A stretch of DNA of 64,000 bases, taken from assembly GCF_900112775.1 (NCBI RefSeq), contig NZ_FOYZ01000001.1, positions 1 through 64,000 of the forward strand. Reading direction: 5' to 3'. The number at the start of each line of letters is the position of its first letter. Position 1 is the stretch's first letter. This stretch comes from Anaeromicropila populeti (GTDB lineage: Bacteria; Bacillota; Clostridia; Lachnospirales; Lachnospiraceae). Positions 1 to 8,681 of the stretch are shown piece after piece. The position numbers and the translations under genes were made by a program. The notes beneath the pieces are model-generated. The model made no database searches, was not told the origin of the DNA, and worked only from the letters and a program-made list of their open reading frames with translations.

Positions 1-888
1 TCTCTGTAACAGCACATACTTTTCTTCCTGGTTCTTCTCCTTCAACAGGTTTACTAACTCTGTCTGGTTTGTAATACTTCTCCAGTTCTCTTCCCGTTCT
101 ATTCGATTTGTGATACTTCTCCAGTTCTCTTCCCCTTCTGCCTGGCTTGCGAAGCCTTTCCAAAACTCTGTCTTTTCTGCTACCTGGTTCCATACCATTT
201 CTGGAATTTCCTGTATTACTTTCAGAACATTTTCTTCTGCTGTTTCCATCCTTTTTATTTTATAACTTTTCTGCATTTGGCTTTCTTTTCTTTGAATCAT
301 TTCATGCAAAACCTGCACAACAGAATAATTGCCCTCTTGACTTTTTTCCCTTAATACACATAACAAATCTGTTTTTAGTAACGTTATTTCCTCCTGGGAC
401 ATAGATATATTCTTGGAAAAAAGCTGAGCAGCCATGTCTACAATTGAATTTTCCAACAGCTCTTTCTGAAAATTCAGCTGCTGCCTTCTTACTGTCCGTT
501 GAAATAATTCTTTGCTGTTGGGAAGTTTATTTCCCTGCAAAGCCTGATTTAGGATATGAAAAAAAGATTGAGATAACGAGTATGGTTTCACCTCCATTTT
601 ACTTGTCAAAGAAATTTGAGGATATAACCTGTCATACCGAATATTAATATATTTTCTCAACCCACCTGAAATACTATGAAATTGTCGATTATCTACATAT
701 GTGTTTGTAATTTTCTTTACAACCTGAGTAATACCTTTCCCATTTTTTTGTTCCGATTCCTGGTCTGTTTTCTGCAAATACACCAGTATACCAGCATCAA
801 AATCATACTCCTCAAGTTTTGAATATTTTTCTATGATATTCTTTGCAAACAGTATTGATTGCATATTCCATATTTTCTTATTGTTCAT
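1..888 (-). CDS. unrecognised protein of the injection-system operon, 3' end missing
   Basis: The frame is open from an ATG at 888 to the left edge, giving 296 residues with no stop, so the C-terminus lies outside the window. I do not recognise the family. No signal peptide or membrane segment is visible. The second half is rich in Gln, Glu and Lys and looks largely helical. It ends in two near-identical 13-residue units built on EENWRSITN, encoded by the repeat at 58-135. The gene starts 36 bases after the second tube-like gene in the same direction, so it is probably co-transcribed with the contractile apparatus. In other such clusters this position often holds a LysM or baseplate gene, but nothing here supports that. 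Confidence 0.6.
   Translation of the reverse strand, partial: MNNKKIWNMQSILFAKNIIEKYSKLEEYDFDAGILVYLQKTDQESEQKNGKGITQVVKKITNTYVDNRQFHSISGGLRKYINIRYDRLYPQISLTSKMEVKPYSLSQSFFHILNQALQGNKLPNSKELFQRTVRRQQLNFQKELLENSIVDMAAQLFSKNISMSQEEITLLKTDLLCVLREKSQEGNYSVVQVLHEMIQRKESQMQKSYKIKRMETAEENVLKVIQEIPEMVWNQVAEKTEFWKGFASQAEGEENWRSITNRIEREENWRSITNQTELVNLLKEKNQEEKYVLLQR
58..135. repeat. 39-bp tandem direct repeat, two copies
   Basis: Bases 58-96 and 97-135 are near-identical 39-base units, and the start of a third partial copy follows at 136. The period is a multiple of three, so the encoded protein on the minus strand gains whole 13-residue units. It lies inside the coding sequence of the unrecognised protein at 1-888. 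Confidence 0.7.
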
Positions 889-923
889 AGTATCATTCCC
901 ATTACTTCATTTACTCTGCGATA

Positions 924-1337
924 TTACAAAATAGATTGCAGTCCAGAATGTGCAATCTCTAGCTTTTCAATATAAACTCTGTTGGATAACGCATCCAGTT
1001 CATCATACTTTTTTGACACAATCATGCCTGAATCAAAGCAAAATTTTTTAATAATTTCTCCGTTCATCTTTATAAAAATAAGAACATTGGAAACTCTTTT
1101 TCCAGCAGAAAATTTATCCGTACTTGCATCCTTCACCAAAACACCTTTTTCAAAAATCATTCTGTCTGCCTGCTTTTTGGGATTTCTAATTAAAACGGGA
1201 TTGGGATTTCCCCCTTCCATAATAGCGTCCACTTCCACTCCTGTCTCAATATTGCTAACTTTGGTGAAGCTCAGTACTACATCATCAAAATAAACCTCAA
1301 ATTCACAACCCGTTATATAATCTCTGCTTGTGTTCAT
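924..1337 (-). CDS. second tube-like protein (T4 gp19/Afp-type) of a contractile injection system
   Basis: A 137-residue protein of the T4 gp19 tail-tube family. It keeps the family pattern: an N-terminal beta segment (FEVYFDDVVLSFTKVSNIETG), a middle region, and an ending of the type VEKLEIAHSGL. The same EIAHEG-like ending is seen in the tube protein at 1984-2406, so the window holds two paralogues. In described extracellular injection systems a second gp19-like protein starts tube polymerisation on the baseplate; that role is inferred here from gene order. It lies between the 59-residue gene and the unrecognised partial gene, all on the same strand. Confidence 0.8.
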   Translation of the reverse strand: MNTSRDYITGCEFEVYFDDVVLSFTKVSNIETGVEVDAIMEGGNPNPVLIRNPKKQADRMIFEKGVLVKDASTDKFSAGKRVSNVLIFIKMNGEIIKKFCFDSGMIVSKKYDELDALSNRVYIEKLEIAHSGLQSIL

Positions 1338-1360
1338 GATTTTCCTCCTGTACTTTCTTC

Positions 1361-1540
1361 TTAAATCTGAAATATATTTTCAGGCTCCTGGTTCATTTTA
1401 CTATTAATTTTTGAAATTTCTTTGCACCATCGAATTCGCTCTCCATGGGGAAGGTTCATAATCTCCTCATGCCCCCAATGCATATAATATCCAATAAATG
1501 CCGCTTCCTCATATATTTGTTCTGCCGGATAAACACTTAT
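1361..1540 (-). CDS. 59-residue injection-system protein (DUF6760-like), apparent AUA start
   Basis: Small protein containing YEEAAFIGYYMHW, followed by a LPHGERIRWCKEISKIN stretch; this resembles the DUF6760 proteins that sit between baseplate and tube genes in Clostridia and other contractile injection clusters. The conserved N-terminal part (SVYPAEQIYEEAAF) has no in-frame ATG, GTG or TTG in front of it. The best start is ATA at 1540-1538, overlapping the TAA stop of the upstream gene as ATAA, the usual coupling geometry with ATG replaced by ATA. GGAAG lies 7 bases before it. If AUA is not used, the only ATG is Met20, which would remove a third of the domain. Confidence 0.65.
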   Translation of the reverse strand: MSVYPAEQIYEEAAFIGYYMHWGHEEIMNLPHGERIRWCKEISKINSKMNQEPENIFQI

Positions 1541-1908
1541 TGACCGGCTTCCATAAAATTTATAGGAATATCAAGCTCCTTATGGCAATGTGGACAAATC
1601 CCTTTATAAGAAGGCACCTCAGCCTCATTAATCCTTTGATATAAATCCTGTAGAAAAGCCAAATCCATTGTAAACAACCCTTCTACAATTGTAGTATCAA
1701 CTACAGGAAGGGTACCCAGGTTTGTTATCACTCTTGACAATAAAATAATAGTCAGATAGCCTGGATTTTGTTGAACCCTTGGATCACGCAATGGTAAAAT
1801 TTCATCTGCCGCACAGGCTAAGCGCATTACTCCCTTAGTATGTATTTCTCCATGTAAATCCCTATAACCTCTTGGTAATGTAAATGGATATTCTATCTGC
1901 ATTGACAT
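1537..1908 (-). CDS. T4 baseplate-like / tail assembly protein of the injection system
   Basis: A 123-residue protein with the pattern seen in contractile injection clusters right after the tube gene: LPRGYRDLHGEIHTKGVMRL, then DPRVQQNPGYL and ILLSRVITNLG, and a C-terminal CPHCHKE motif that could bind zinc. Families of this type are annotated as T4-baseplate-like or phage tail assembly proteins. The exact mechanical role is not known from sequence. It is 76 bases downstream of the tube gene, and its stop overlaps the apparent start of the 59-residue gene, implying translational coupling. Confidence 0.7.
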   Translation of the reverse strand: MSMQIEYPFTLPRGYRDLHGEIHTKGVMRLACAADEILPLRDPRVQQNPGYLTIILLSRVITNLGTLPVVDTTIVEGLFTMDLAFLQDLYQRINEAEVPSYKGICPHCHKELDIPINFMEAGQ

Positions 1909-1983
1909 ATAATTTCCTCCATATCCTTGAAAACCCGCCTTAAGTACATAGTTTAACTCAAGGCAGGCTATTCACTTTTTATA

Positions 1984-2406
1984 CTATTTTGTCCGAGTCA
2001 TTCCTTCATGTGCTATTTCCAAACTCTCTACTGCAATTTCTGAAGAAGTTGCATTAAAATCAGGTGCTGTATACTTTGATGGCCACGCATTAATTACCTG
2101 CCAGGAAGCAACCGCTGCTTCTGTTTCGTCCAACAATGTAATGGTAATGGTTTTTCTTTGAACTGCACCATTTACCCCTGCTATCATCCAGTCATACAAA
2201 ACCTTAGAATCAGCAAGACCTTTTTTCAAAGTAATATTTCCATATTTTTTTAATCCAGGCACTTTCATCGGAGTTTGTACCATGTCACCTTCTCTATATT
2301 CAATCACATCAATTGATGCATCAAATCCGGTTACTTCTGAAAATCCTCCTGCCTGTAAACCGTCTATTTCAACCTTATATCTATATCTACCATGTGGATA
2401 TGCCAT
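1984..2406 (-). CDS. inner tube protein (T4 gp19 family)
   Basis: A 140-residue protein starting MAYPHGRYRYKVEIDG and ending in EIAVESLEIAHEGMTR, the standard form of gp19-type tube subunits in extracellular contractile injection systems. Hexameric rings of this subunit stack to form the inner tube pushed out on sheath contraction. It follows the sheath gene by 23 bases, the usual order sheath then tube. Length matches the family. The residues GLKKYGNITLKKG correspond to the conserved central loop of gp19 proteins. Confidence 0.88.
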   Translation of the reverse strand: MAYPHGRYRYKVEIDGLQAGGFSEVTGFDASIDVIEYREGDMVQTPMKVPGLKKYGNITLKKGLADSKVLYDWMIAGVNGAVQRKTITITLLDETEAAVASWQVINAWPSKYTAPDFNATSSEIAVESLEIAHEGMTRTK

Positions 2407-2429
2407 CCGTGCTCACTCCTCTCCTATTT

Positions 2430-4166
2430 TTATTCTGCTGAATCACTAGTTTTCTGTGTAATTCTAAAGATTACAAATTCAGCAGGTTTTACAGGTGCAA
2501 CACCGATTACGCATATCAATCTACCATTATCAATGTCATCCTGGCTCATTGTATTTCTACCAATATTCACAAAGAAAGCTTCCTCTGGAGATGTTCCCGC
2601 AAGAGAACCCTCTCTCCATAAATTTGTCAAAAATACACTAATTGTTCTTTGAACCCGCACCCAAAGAGTTTCATCATTTGGTTCAAATACAGCCCAGCTG
2701 GTGTTTGCCTTAATTGTTTCTTCTATAAAAATGAATAAACGACGCACGTTCACATATTTCCAGCTTCCATCACTGCTAGCTGTTCTAGCACCCCAGACAC
2801 GAATTCCCTGTCCAGGAAAGGAACGAATTAAATTAACTCCCTTTGGATTCAGAATATCCTGCTCACCTTTATTAAATTGGCAATCCAGTCCAACACAGGC
2901 TCTTACTACCTCATTTGCCGGTGCCTTATGAACACCTCTTGTATTGTCACTTCTTGCATAAATTCCAATAACAGAACCCGATGGAGGTATTGCAATATTT
3001 TTCTTATCTAGCGGATCAAATACCTGAAGCCATGGGTGGTATAATGCTGCATAATTAGAATCAAAAATATCTCTATGGGCAATCACATCTTGTACCTTTT
3101 TTGAATCCTTTGGTATATCTAATACAGCAAAACGACTTGCCAGGTTTTCACAATGCGCTACTAAAGTAAGCTGAACATTTGGATCGGTTACCCCTGGGAC
3201 TGCCATAATGGAAACTGCATCATTATCCACAAATGCCTGTATTCCTGTTCGTTTTCCGGCCCCATTATCTACACCAATAAACTCTGCCGCAGTAACACCT
3301 GATATGGCGCCGTTGCTGCCTTCTGCCAAAGTAATGGAAACGCTGACAGCACCTTCTTCAGCCAGCTCGTCAAAAGGAGATTTTACTTCTTCTGCTTCCT
3401 TTCCAACATACTCAACAGCGATTAAATCTGATTTAGATGTCTTTTTTACAATAAAATTAGATGCCTCAATGTTAAAGGAAACATTTTCATAAATCTCAAC
3501 GATATCTTCATACCTGGCTTCTAAAGTAAATTCACAGGTTGTAATTACTCTGGCTGGTAATAAATCGGTATCTACAATGCTGTCCTCAAAAGCACTAGCA
3601 AACGTAATAATATTATCCTGATTCTTTATGACCTTATTGTATGTAACCTTCTCCTCTTCACGATAGGCAACAATATCTCCTACGTTAAAGCCTGCACCAC
3701 TTTTTACACGGTATTTTTTTCCTTCTGCTGCTTCTATAATCTCCAACACCTGAGTTTTTGCCTTACTAGCTGGATAAATCGTAATACCAATTCGATCCCC
3801 CCACATACCTGGGTTTTTTGCTGTCACCGACAATACAGGCGCATCTTTGGATGGAGCAAATCCTACAGAGCATTTTGCATCCGCTGGTGCCACACGCATA
3901 ACAAAGCAGCGAGAACCACCATTTACAAAAAAATGTTCTACTGCATATGCCAAAAACCGATACTCTCCGTATTCATTTTCTGACAAATAGCCTCCATATG
4001 TTCTTTTAAAATCCGAAAAATTTGTAACAAGCTGTGGCACTCCTTCAATAGGACCTTTTTCTGCTAACCCTATAAAACCTGCTGTACTTGTACCAACACC
4101 TTCCATAGGTTTTCCACCCGAAGCAAACTCTTCCACATACACACCTGGTGATAAGTATTCCGCCAT
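2430..4166 (-). CDS. contractile tail sheath protein
   Basis: Sheath subunit, 578 residues from the ATG at 4166. This start is chosen because MAEYLSPGVYVEEF is the conserved N-terminus of injection-system sheaths; about 22 further in-frame residues upstream look like untranslated leader. The C-terminal third has the conserved core (GVNLIRSFPGQGIRVWGART, then FIFIEETIKANTSWAVFEPN), and the end has PVKPAEFVIFRITQ. The sheath surrounds the tube and contracts to drive it into a target. A strong GGGAGG lies about 50 bases upstream of the start and precedes only a two-codon ORF (ATG CAA TAA), which is odd; the start itself has only a weak GGA. First structural gene of the cluster. Confidence 0.9.
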   Translation of the reverse strand: MAEYLSPGVYVEEFASGGKPMEGVGTSTAGFIGLAEKGPIEGVPQLVTNFSDFKRTYGGYLSENEYGEYRFLAYAVEHFFVNGGSRCFVMRVAPADAKCSVGFAPSKDAPVLSVTAKNPGMWGDRIGITIYPASKAKTQVLEIIEAAEGKKYRVKSGAGFNVGDIVAYREEEKVTYNKVIKNQDNIITFASAFEDSIVDTDLLPARVITTCEFTLEARYEDIVEIYENVSFNIEASNFIVKKTSKSDLIAVEYVGKEAEEVKSPFDELAEEGAVSVSITLAEGSNGAISGVTAAEFIGVDNGAGKRTGIQAFVDNDAVSIMAVPGVTDPNVQLTLVAHCENLASRFAVLDIPKDSKKVQDVIAHRDIFDSNYAALYHPWLQVFDPLDKKNIAIPPSGSVIGIYARSDNTRGVHKAPANEVVRACVGLDCQFNKGEQDILNPKGVNLIRSFPGQGIRVWGARTASSDGSWKYVNVRRLFIFIEETIKANTSWAVFEPNDETLWVRVQRTISVFLTNLWREGSLAGTSPEEAFFVNIGRNTMSQDDIDNGRLICVIGVAPVKPAEFVIFRITQKTSDSAE

Positions 4167-4286
4167 ATTATTCCAGTTTCTATTGCAATCACTATTATTG
4201 CATAGTAAACCAGATACCTCCCTTCTTAACAAAAAAGTTGTTGCACCTATTGTACATTTTCTTTATATACTCTTTTATATACAAAA

Positions 4287-6458
4287 CTATACATAAACTC
4301 TTTCATTTTTTATATTTTCCTCAATAAAACTATGCCTATATATTTCATTTAATTTATCGCTAGGCTCTATTTCTAGTTCTTTCTTTAATAAAATACAAAA
4401 ATCTTCGTATTTTTTTCTTACTAGTTTGTAATTTCCTAGTTGTCCATAGCAGAAAATAAGCATGCCTACTATTTTTTCCGAATAGCTGTCAATTTCCAGT
4501 GCTTTTTTTAAAAAAGCAATACTATTTTCATAGGATTTTTCCTTTATGTATTCCTGAGCCAGCAGAACACAGCCTTTTATGTACATTGTTTCGTAATACT
4601 CTTTCCCTTCTCTCCCCCATTCACAATCAAAATCACCTAAATATGTACCAGGATACACCAAAAAGTAATCCTGATTTTTTCGTAAAGCAGCCATATCGTT
4701 TTTCTGAATTCTTTCACAAAATAAAATCATTTCGGACAAATCAGACTGAATATACTCCATATTCAGACTATACATTTTATTCTTATATTGAATCAGGTTA
4801 TCCAAATGATGTGCCGCTAGTTCCTTTCTGATGTTATACAGCATATTATGTAGCATTGCCACTGCATTATCTGGCACATAATGATTCCAGAGCTTTTCCA
4901 GTATTTTTTGCCTTGATACTGGCTTACCCTGCAATTCATGCAAATATGCAAATAATTCACATCCTTTTTTTGTTCTCCATGGTATTTCTTTTTCATCCTC
5001 TGAAAATATCACTTCAAACCTGCCAAATGATTTTACTATTATTTTTTTGTTCACAGCAGGATTGTCCGCTTTTTCCACGTTTTGCACAGAACCAAAAAGT
5101 GCATCCTTTATTTTTTTGCTATAATACGGCTGATTTTCATTATATCGTATCAAAAGCTTATAAAAATCTTGATAGCTGCACTCTTGATTAGTTGGAATAA
5201 AACTATCCCTGCTTAAATCATATTCTGATTTTTTCATTTTATTTCTATAAATAAAATATTCTCCTATTTGTTCCAAAATATCCGAGCCAAGACAGTTTCC
5301 CACATTCAAAAAATATAAAATACATTTTTTCACTAGCCCATCATCCAGATGCTGTACTAAATCACTCTGATATAGCGCTAACACCTTTTTCAGATGCTGG
5401 ACGTCATGTATTCTCATCGCATAATCAATTGCCATTTCATATTTACCTATGGAACAGCAATAGTATGACGCCTTCTTTATGATTTCTTCCTTCTCTTTCG
5501 GCAGCAGCTGGTTGCAAAGAAAAGTCCGGAATATAGTATTATAATACCAGGTATTACAATCTTCCCCAACCTTTTCTATAAATAGATTTTCTCTTAACAA
5601 AATAGATATTAATCGTTCTGATTCTTGATTTAGAAAAATATAGTTGCACAATTCCAGATTAAACTCATCTAATACAGCAGTAATTTTCAGAAAATGCCTG
5701 ATTTCCTCTGGCAGATAGTTATAAATTTCTTCTTCTATGTACTGCGTTAGCAATGAAATGCTAATCAGCTCTTCCCAATTTATCTTTTCATAATTTATGG
5801 GCTTCTGATTTTCAAAATAAATAAGTGCGGCTTTTATTCCTGCCTGCCATCCATTGAATTTCTCAAATAAAATCTTTCCCATTTGTTTTTTATCTTTATA
5901 ATCAGAGAACAGTTTAACGAAGGAATCTGTTTCTTCCAGACTAAACGCTAGACTTTCCTGTGCTACACAATAACAGAAGCCTTCCATAATCAATTTTGAA
6001 AGCCCATCTGCCATGGAGCTTCTTCCTAAAATAAGTACTTTTGCATTTTGTGGTATATTAGTAATCAAATACTTCATCAAATTATGTATTTCGGAATTAT
6101 CAATTAAATGAAAATCATCAAATACCAGTCTCAGTTGTTTTCCTTCTAAATTTTCATTTAATTTTTCCAGCATTCTTTTAATATACCATTCATAATTCTC
6201 TTCCTCAGTTACTTCAAAATCCAAATCCAAACATTTCTTTTTCCATGCATCCACTAGATTTTTCATAAAAACTTTTTTTCTGTTATCTGCTTTTATAAAG
6301 GTATACCATACATCCATAATTTCTCTGGTTTTGCAATATTGTAGGGCAAGTACCGTTTTTCCATATCCTGCATTTGCATTAATTAAAATGCAAGGTTCTT
6401 TTACATCAGCAAGTACTTTCAACATGTTTTCTCTTAAAATAAAATTCTGTTGTTTCAT
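4287..6458 (-). CDS. AfsR/SARP-type regulator: MalT-like ATPase plus winged-helix and BTAD domains
   Basis: A 723-residue regulator starting at the ATG at 6458, which has AGGAGT 8 bases upstream. Residues about 25-200 form a MalT/STAND-type NTPase with a P-loop NAGYGKT and a Walker B region LRLVFDDFH. The middle is helical. From about residue 480 a winged-helix DNA-binding domain (VKSFGRFEVIF, KGCELFAYLHELQG, SRQKILEKLWNH) is followed by a BTAD-like helical repeat domain. Proteins of this layout activate neighbouring operons in response to a ligand or partner. It sits 120 bases upstream of the sheath gene on the same strand and is most likely the dedicated activator of the injection system. 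Confidence 0.82.
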   Translation of the reverse strand: MKQQNFILRENMLKVLADVKEPCILINANAGYGKTVLALQYCKTREIMDVWYTFIKADNRKKVFMKNLVDAWKKKCLDLDFEVTEEENYEWYIKRMLEKLNENLEGKQLRLVFDDFHLIDNSEIHNLMKYLITNIPQNAKVLILGRSSMADGLSKLIMEGFCYCVAQESLAFSLEETDSFVKLFSDYKDKKQMGKILFEKFNGWQAGIKAALIYFENQKPINYEKINWEELISISLLTQYIEEEIYNYLPEEIRHFLKITAVLDEFNLELCNYIFLNQESERLISILLRENLFIEKVGEDCNTWYYNTIFRTFLCNQLLPKEKEEIIKKASYYCCSIGKYEMAIDYAMRIHDVQHLKKVLALYQSDLVQHLDDGLVKKCILYFLNVGNCLGSDILEQIGEYFIYRNKMKKSEYDLSRDSFIPTNQECSYQDFYKLLIRYNENQPYYSKKIKDALFGSVQNVEKADNPAVNKKIIVKSFGRFEVIFSEDEKEIPWRTKKGCELFAYLHELQGKPVSRQKILEKLWNHYVPDNAVAMLHNMLYNIRKELAAHHLDNLIQYKNKMYSLNMEYIQSDLSEMILFCERIQKNDMAALRKNQDYFLVYPGTYLGDFDCEWGREGKEYYETMYIKGCVLLAQEYIKEKSYENSIAFLKKALEIDSYSEKIVGMLIFCYGQLGNYKLVRKKYEDFCILLKKELEIEPSDKLNEIYRHSFIEENIKNERVYV

Positions 6459-6564
6459 TTCTACAACTCCTATTCTATTTTTTTGTACCATTCTTTCTCA
6501 TGCTTTCAATTATACACCATATTCTACACATTTTTATATACATTTTAAAAAACTAATTATTTAA

Positions 6565-7170
6565 TTAATTTATTTCACTTTTTTCTGTTATGAGGTCAAT
6601 TCCCTTTAACAAATCCTCTTCCTCTATCATCCCTTGTGCATATGTGATAAGATTACCTGAAGCATCAATAAAATAGGTTGTTGGAATAGACGAAACATTA
6701 TACATATATGCCGCATTCTGATCTATATCAAAATAAACTGGAAATGTATATTCGTTGTCCTCAATATGCTGCAAAGCACTTTCCTTCGTTTCTCTGGAAC
6801 CATCTGTTAAATTCACCATCATAAACTCAACATCCACATCCAGTTCCTCATATACCTTCTGAAAATCAGGCATTTCACTTTTACACGGTCCACACCAGCT
6901 TGCCCAGAAATTGAGAACAATAGGCTTTCCTACTTTAGATTTTAAAGTTACCTCTTGTCCATCCTTATCATAAACTTTAAAATCTGGTGCAGCAAACTCA
7001 TCTGTTTCCTCTTCTGTTCCTTCAGTAGCTGCTGTTCCTTCGTCTTCAACAACCTGAAGTCTTTCCTGATTTCCATACCGTTCCTTCAGCACCTGGTATC
7101 CAATTGAGCTGCCGCCCACAAGAAGAATAAATGCACCAATCCATATTAATATTTTACTATATTTTTTCAT
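6565..7170 (-). CDS. membrane-anchored TlpA/ResA-type thiol-disulfide oxidoreductase
   Basis: A 201-residue protein with an N-terminal membrane anchor (residues about 7-25), an acidic linker (EEGTAATEGTEEETDEF-like) and a thioredoxin domain with WASWCGPCKSEMP. The CxxC pair and the cis-proline region (SSIPTTYFID) are intact. Such proteins reduce disulfides on the outside of the membrane, using electrons passed through CcdA. It lies 9 bases downstream of the ccdA gene and almost certainly shares its mRNA. Its physiological client cannot be told from the sequence; cytochrome c maturation is not indicated by neighbours. Confidence 0.88.
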   Translation of the reverse strand: MKKYSKILIWIGAFILLVGGSSIGYQVLKERYGNQERLQVVEDEGTAATEGTEEETDEFAAPDFKVYDKDGQEVTLKSKVGKPIVLNFWASWCGPCKSEMPDFQKVYEELDVDVEFMMVNLTDGSRETKESALQHIEDNEYTFPVYFDIDQNAAYMYNVSSIPTTYFIDASGNLITYAQGMIEEEDLLKGIDLITEKSEIN

Positions 7171-7179
7171 ACGACCTCC

Positions 7180-7845
7180 TTAGAAACTTAATAAAGATAA
7201 CAGATACCCCATGTATCCTGTCATCATTGCAATTCCTACCAATATAAGAAATATTCCAGATATTATATTGATTACCTGATAATGTGTTTTAATAAATTGA
7301 AAAGTTCCTTTTAGCTTATCAATTAAAATAGCGCTCATTAAAAATGGAATACCTAAACCAACCGAATAAGCAATCAGCATAAAAATTCCTTGAACCATGG
7401 AACCTCTCTCAGATGCCAGCATAAGTGCAGATCCTAAGAAGGCTCCCACACAAGGGGTCCATCCAATGGAAAAAATAATGCCAAATATAACGGCTGCGCC
7501 AAAACCAAGTTTGTTCCTGCTATATTGCAGTTTTCGTGTACTGTTTAGAAATCCTATTTTAAAAATACCTGTAAAATTCAAGCCAAATAGAATAACAATA
7601 CCTCCTGTAACTATATTTACCAGTAATTTTTGCTCCTTCAGTAAATGTCCAAGACTTCCTGCAAAAGCCCCTAGTGACACAAAAACAACGGTAAAACCCA
7701 GTATAAATCCCAGTGCATTGGTAATTACTTTTCTTTTATCCTGACTTCCCCCTGCAAAATAAGAAATATAAATGGGAAGCATGGGTAATAAACAAGGGGA
7801 TATAAAGGTGATGATGCCCTCTAAAAATGAAATAATATACTGCAT
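7180..7845 (-). CDS. ccdA: CcdA-type transmembrane electron-transfer protein
   Basis: A 221-residue, six-helix membrane protein of the DsbD/CcdA family. The two conserved cysteines are in FISPCLLPMLPIYISYF (first helix) and IGWTPCVGAFLGSAL (fourth helix). CcdA passes reducing equivalents from cytoplasmic thioredoxin to extracytoplasmic TlpA/ResA proteins. The TlpA-like gene follows directly, and a thioredoxin gene sits 0.8 kb away beyond the divergent Crp/Fnr regulator, so all parts of one electron route are present. The family assignment is clear; the final substrate is not. Confidence 0.9.
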   Translation of the reverse strand: MQYIISFLEGIITFISPCLLPMLPIYISYFAGGSQDKRKVITNALGFILGFTVVFVSLGAFAGSLGHLLKEQKLLVNIVTGGIVILFGLNFTGIFKIGFLNSTRKLQYSRNKLGFGAAVIFGIIFSIGWTPCVGAFLGSALMLASERGSMVQGIFMLIAYSVGLGIPFLMSAILIDKLKGTFQFIKTHYQVINIISGIFLILVGIAMMTGYMGYLLSLLSF

Positions 7846-7959
7846 CAGCCTCCTCCTTTCTCTATGATTACAAAATATGTCTGTTCAATACGTTCTAATC
7901 TTGCCTTTTACTGCATTTAATTGTATTATAATACTCAGATAAAGGAAAGGGGTAGAGCA

Positions 7960-8637
7960 ATGATAACACAAAATGAAGTTGATATTTTAAGCCAAAGCTT
8001 AGACTTTTGGGAAAACCTCTCAAAGGATCAGCAAGATTTTCTTATTTCCCATGCCACTATATATCACTATGAAAAAGGCAGCTCCCTTCACTCAGGCAGT
8101 AACGATTGTATTGGTCTCTTAGTCGTAAAATCTGGAACAATCCGGACTTATATTTTATCAGAAGAAGGACGAGAAATCACTCTTTATCGCCTGGAAAGAA
8201 ATGATATTTGTGTACTATCAGCATCTTGTGTATTAGAAACCATTACATTTGATGTTCACGTAGATGCAGAAACAGATTGTGATATTATTCAAATTAATTC
8301 TCATTCCTTTCAGAAAATCTCTTCTGAAAATGTTTATGCAGAACTATTTTCTTACAAATTGGCTACTGAACGCTTTTCAGACGTTATGTGGGCAATGCAG
8401 CAGATTTTATTTACCAGCTTTGACAAACGTTTAGCCGCTTTTTTACTTGATGAAACTGTAAAAAACAATTCCGACACCATTCATATGACTCATGAGCAAA
8501 TTGCCCGTTATGTGGGTAGTGCCAGAGAAGTGGTATCTAGAATGCTGAAATATTTCGTCAGGGAAGAACTGGTGACCCTGTCCCGTGGCGGAATAGAAAT
8601 AATCAATAAGCAAAAACTTCGTTCTATTATTTCATAG
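7960..8637 (+). CDS. Crp/Fnr-family transcriptional regulator
   Basis: A 225-residue regulator starting at the ATG at 7960 behind AAAGGGGT; an earlier TTG in frame at 7921 lacks a binding site. The N-terminal cyclic-nucleotide-binding-like beta barrel (residues about 20-120) contains no Fnr-type cysteine cluster. The C-terminal Crp-type helix-turn-helix is seen in MTHEQIARYVGSAREVVSRM. It is transcribed away from ccdA-tlpA and converges on the thioredoxin operon, so it lies between the two redox operons. A Crp-like palindrome at 10916-10930 is a plausible target. A TATAAT at 7927-7932 may be its -10 box. Confidence 0.88.
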   Translation: MITQNEVDILSQSLDFWENLSKDQQDFLISHATIYHYEKGSSLHSGSNDCIGLLVVKSGTIRTYILSEEGREITLYRLERNDICVLSASCVLETITFDVHVDAETDCDIIQINSHSFQKISSENVYAELFSYKLATERFSDVMWAMQQILFTSFDKRLAAFLLDETVKNNSDTIHMTHEQIARYVGSAREVVSRMLKYFVREELVTLSRGGIEIINKQKLRSIIS

Positions 8638-8681
8638 CTAGAAGGAAACACGCAAAGCGTGTTTCCTTCTAGAAGCTTTTT
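8638..8681 (+). terminator. rho-independent terminator after the Crp/Fnr gene
   Basis: A perfect 16-bp stem (CTAGAAGGAAACACGC and its complement) with an AAA loop at 8638-8672 starts one base after the stop codon and is followed by AAGCTTTTT. It separates the regulator from the convergent thioredoxin gene. Confidence 0.85.

Noticed and set aside
147-647. Plus-strand frames at the left edge
   Set aside because: They are antisense to the open minus-strand gene that continues the injection-system operon; they are composed of low-complexity hydrophobic sequence.
1-6458. Ordinary prophage tail
   Set aside because: Gene order, the DUF6760-like gene, two gp19-type proteins and the SARP-type regulator fit an extracellular injection system better, though the missing left flank leaves some doubt.
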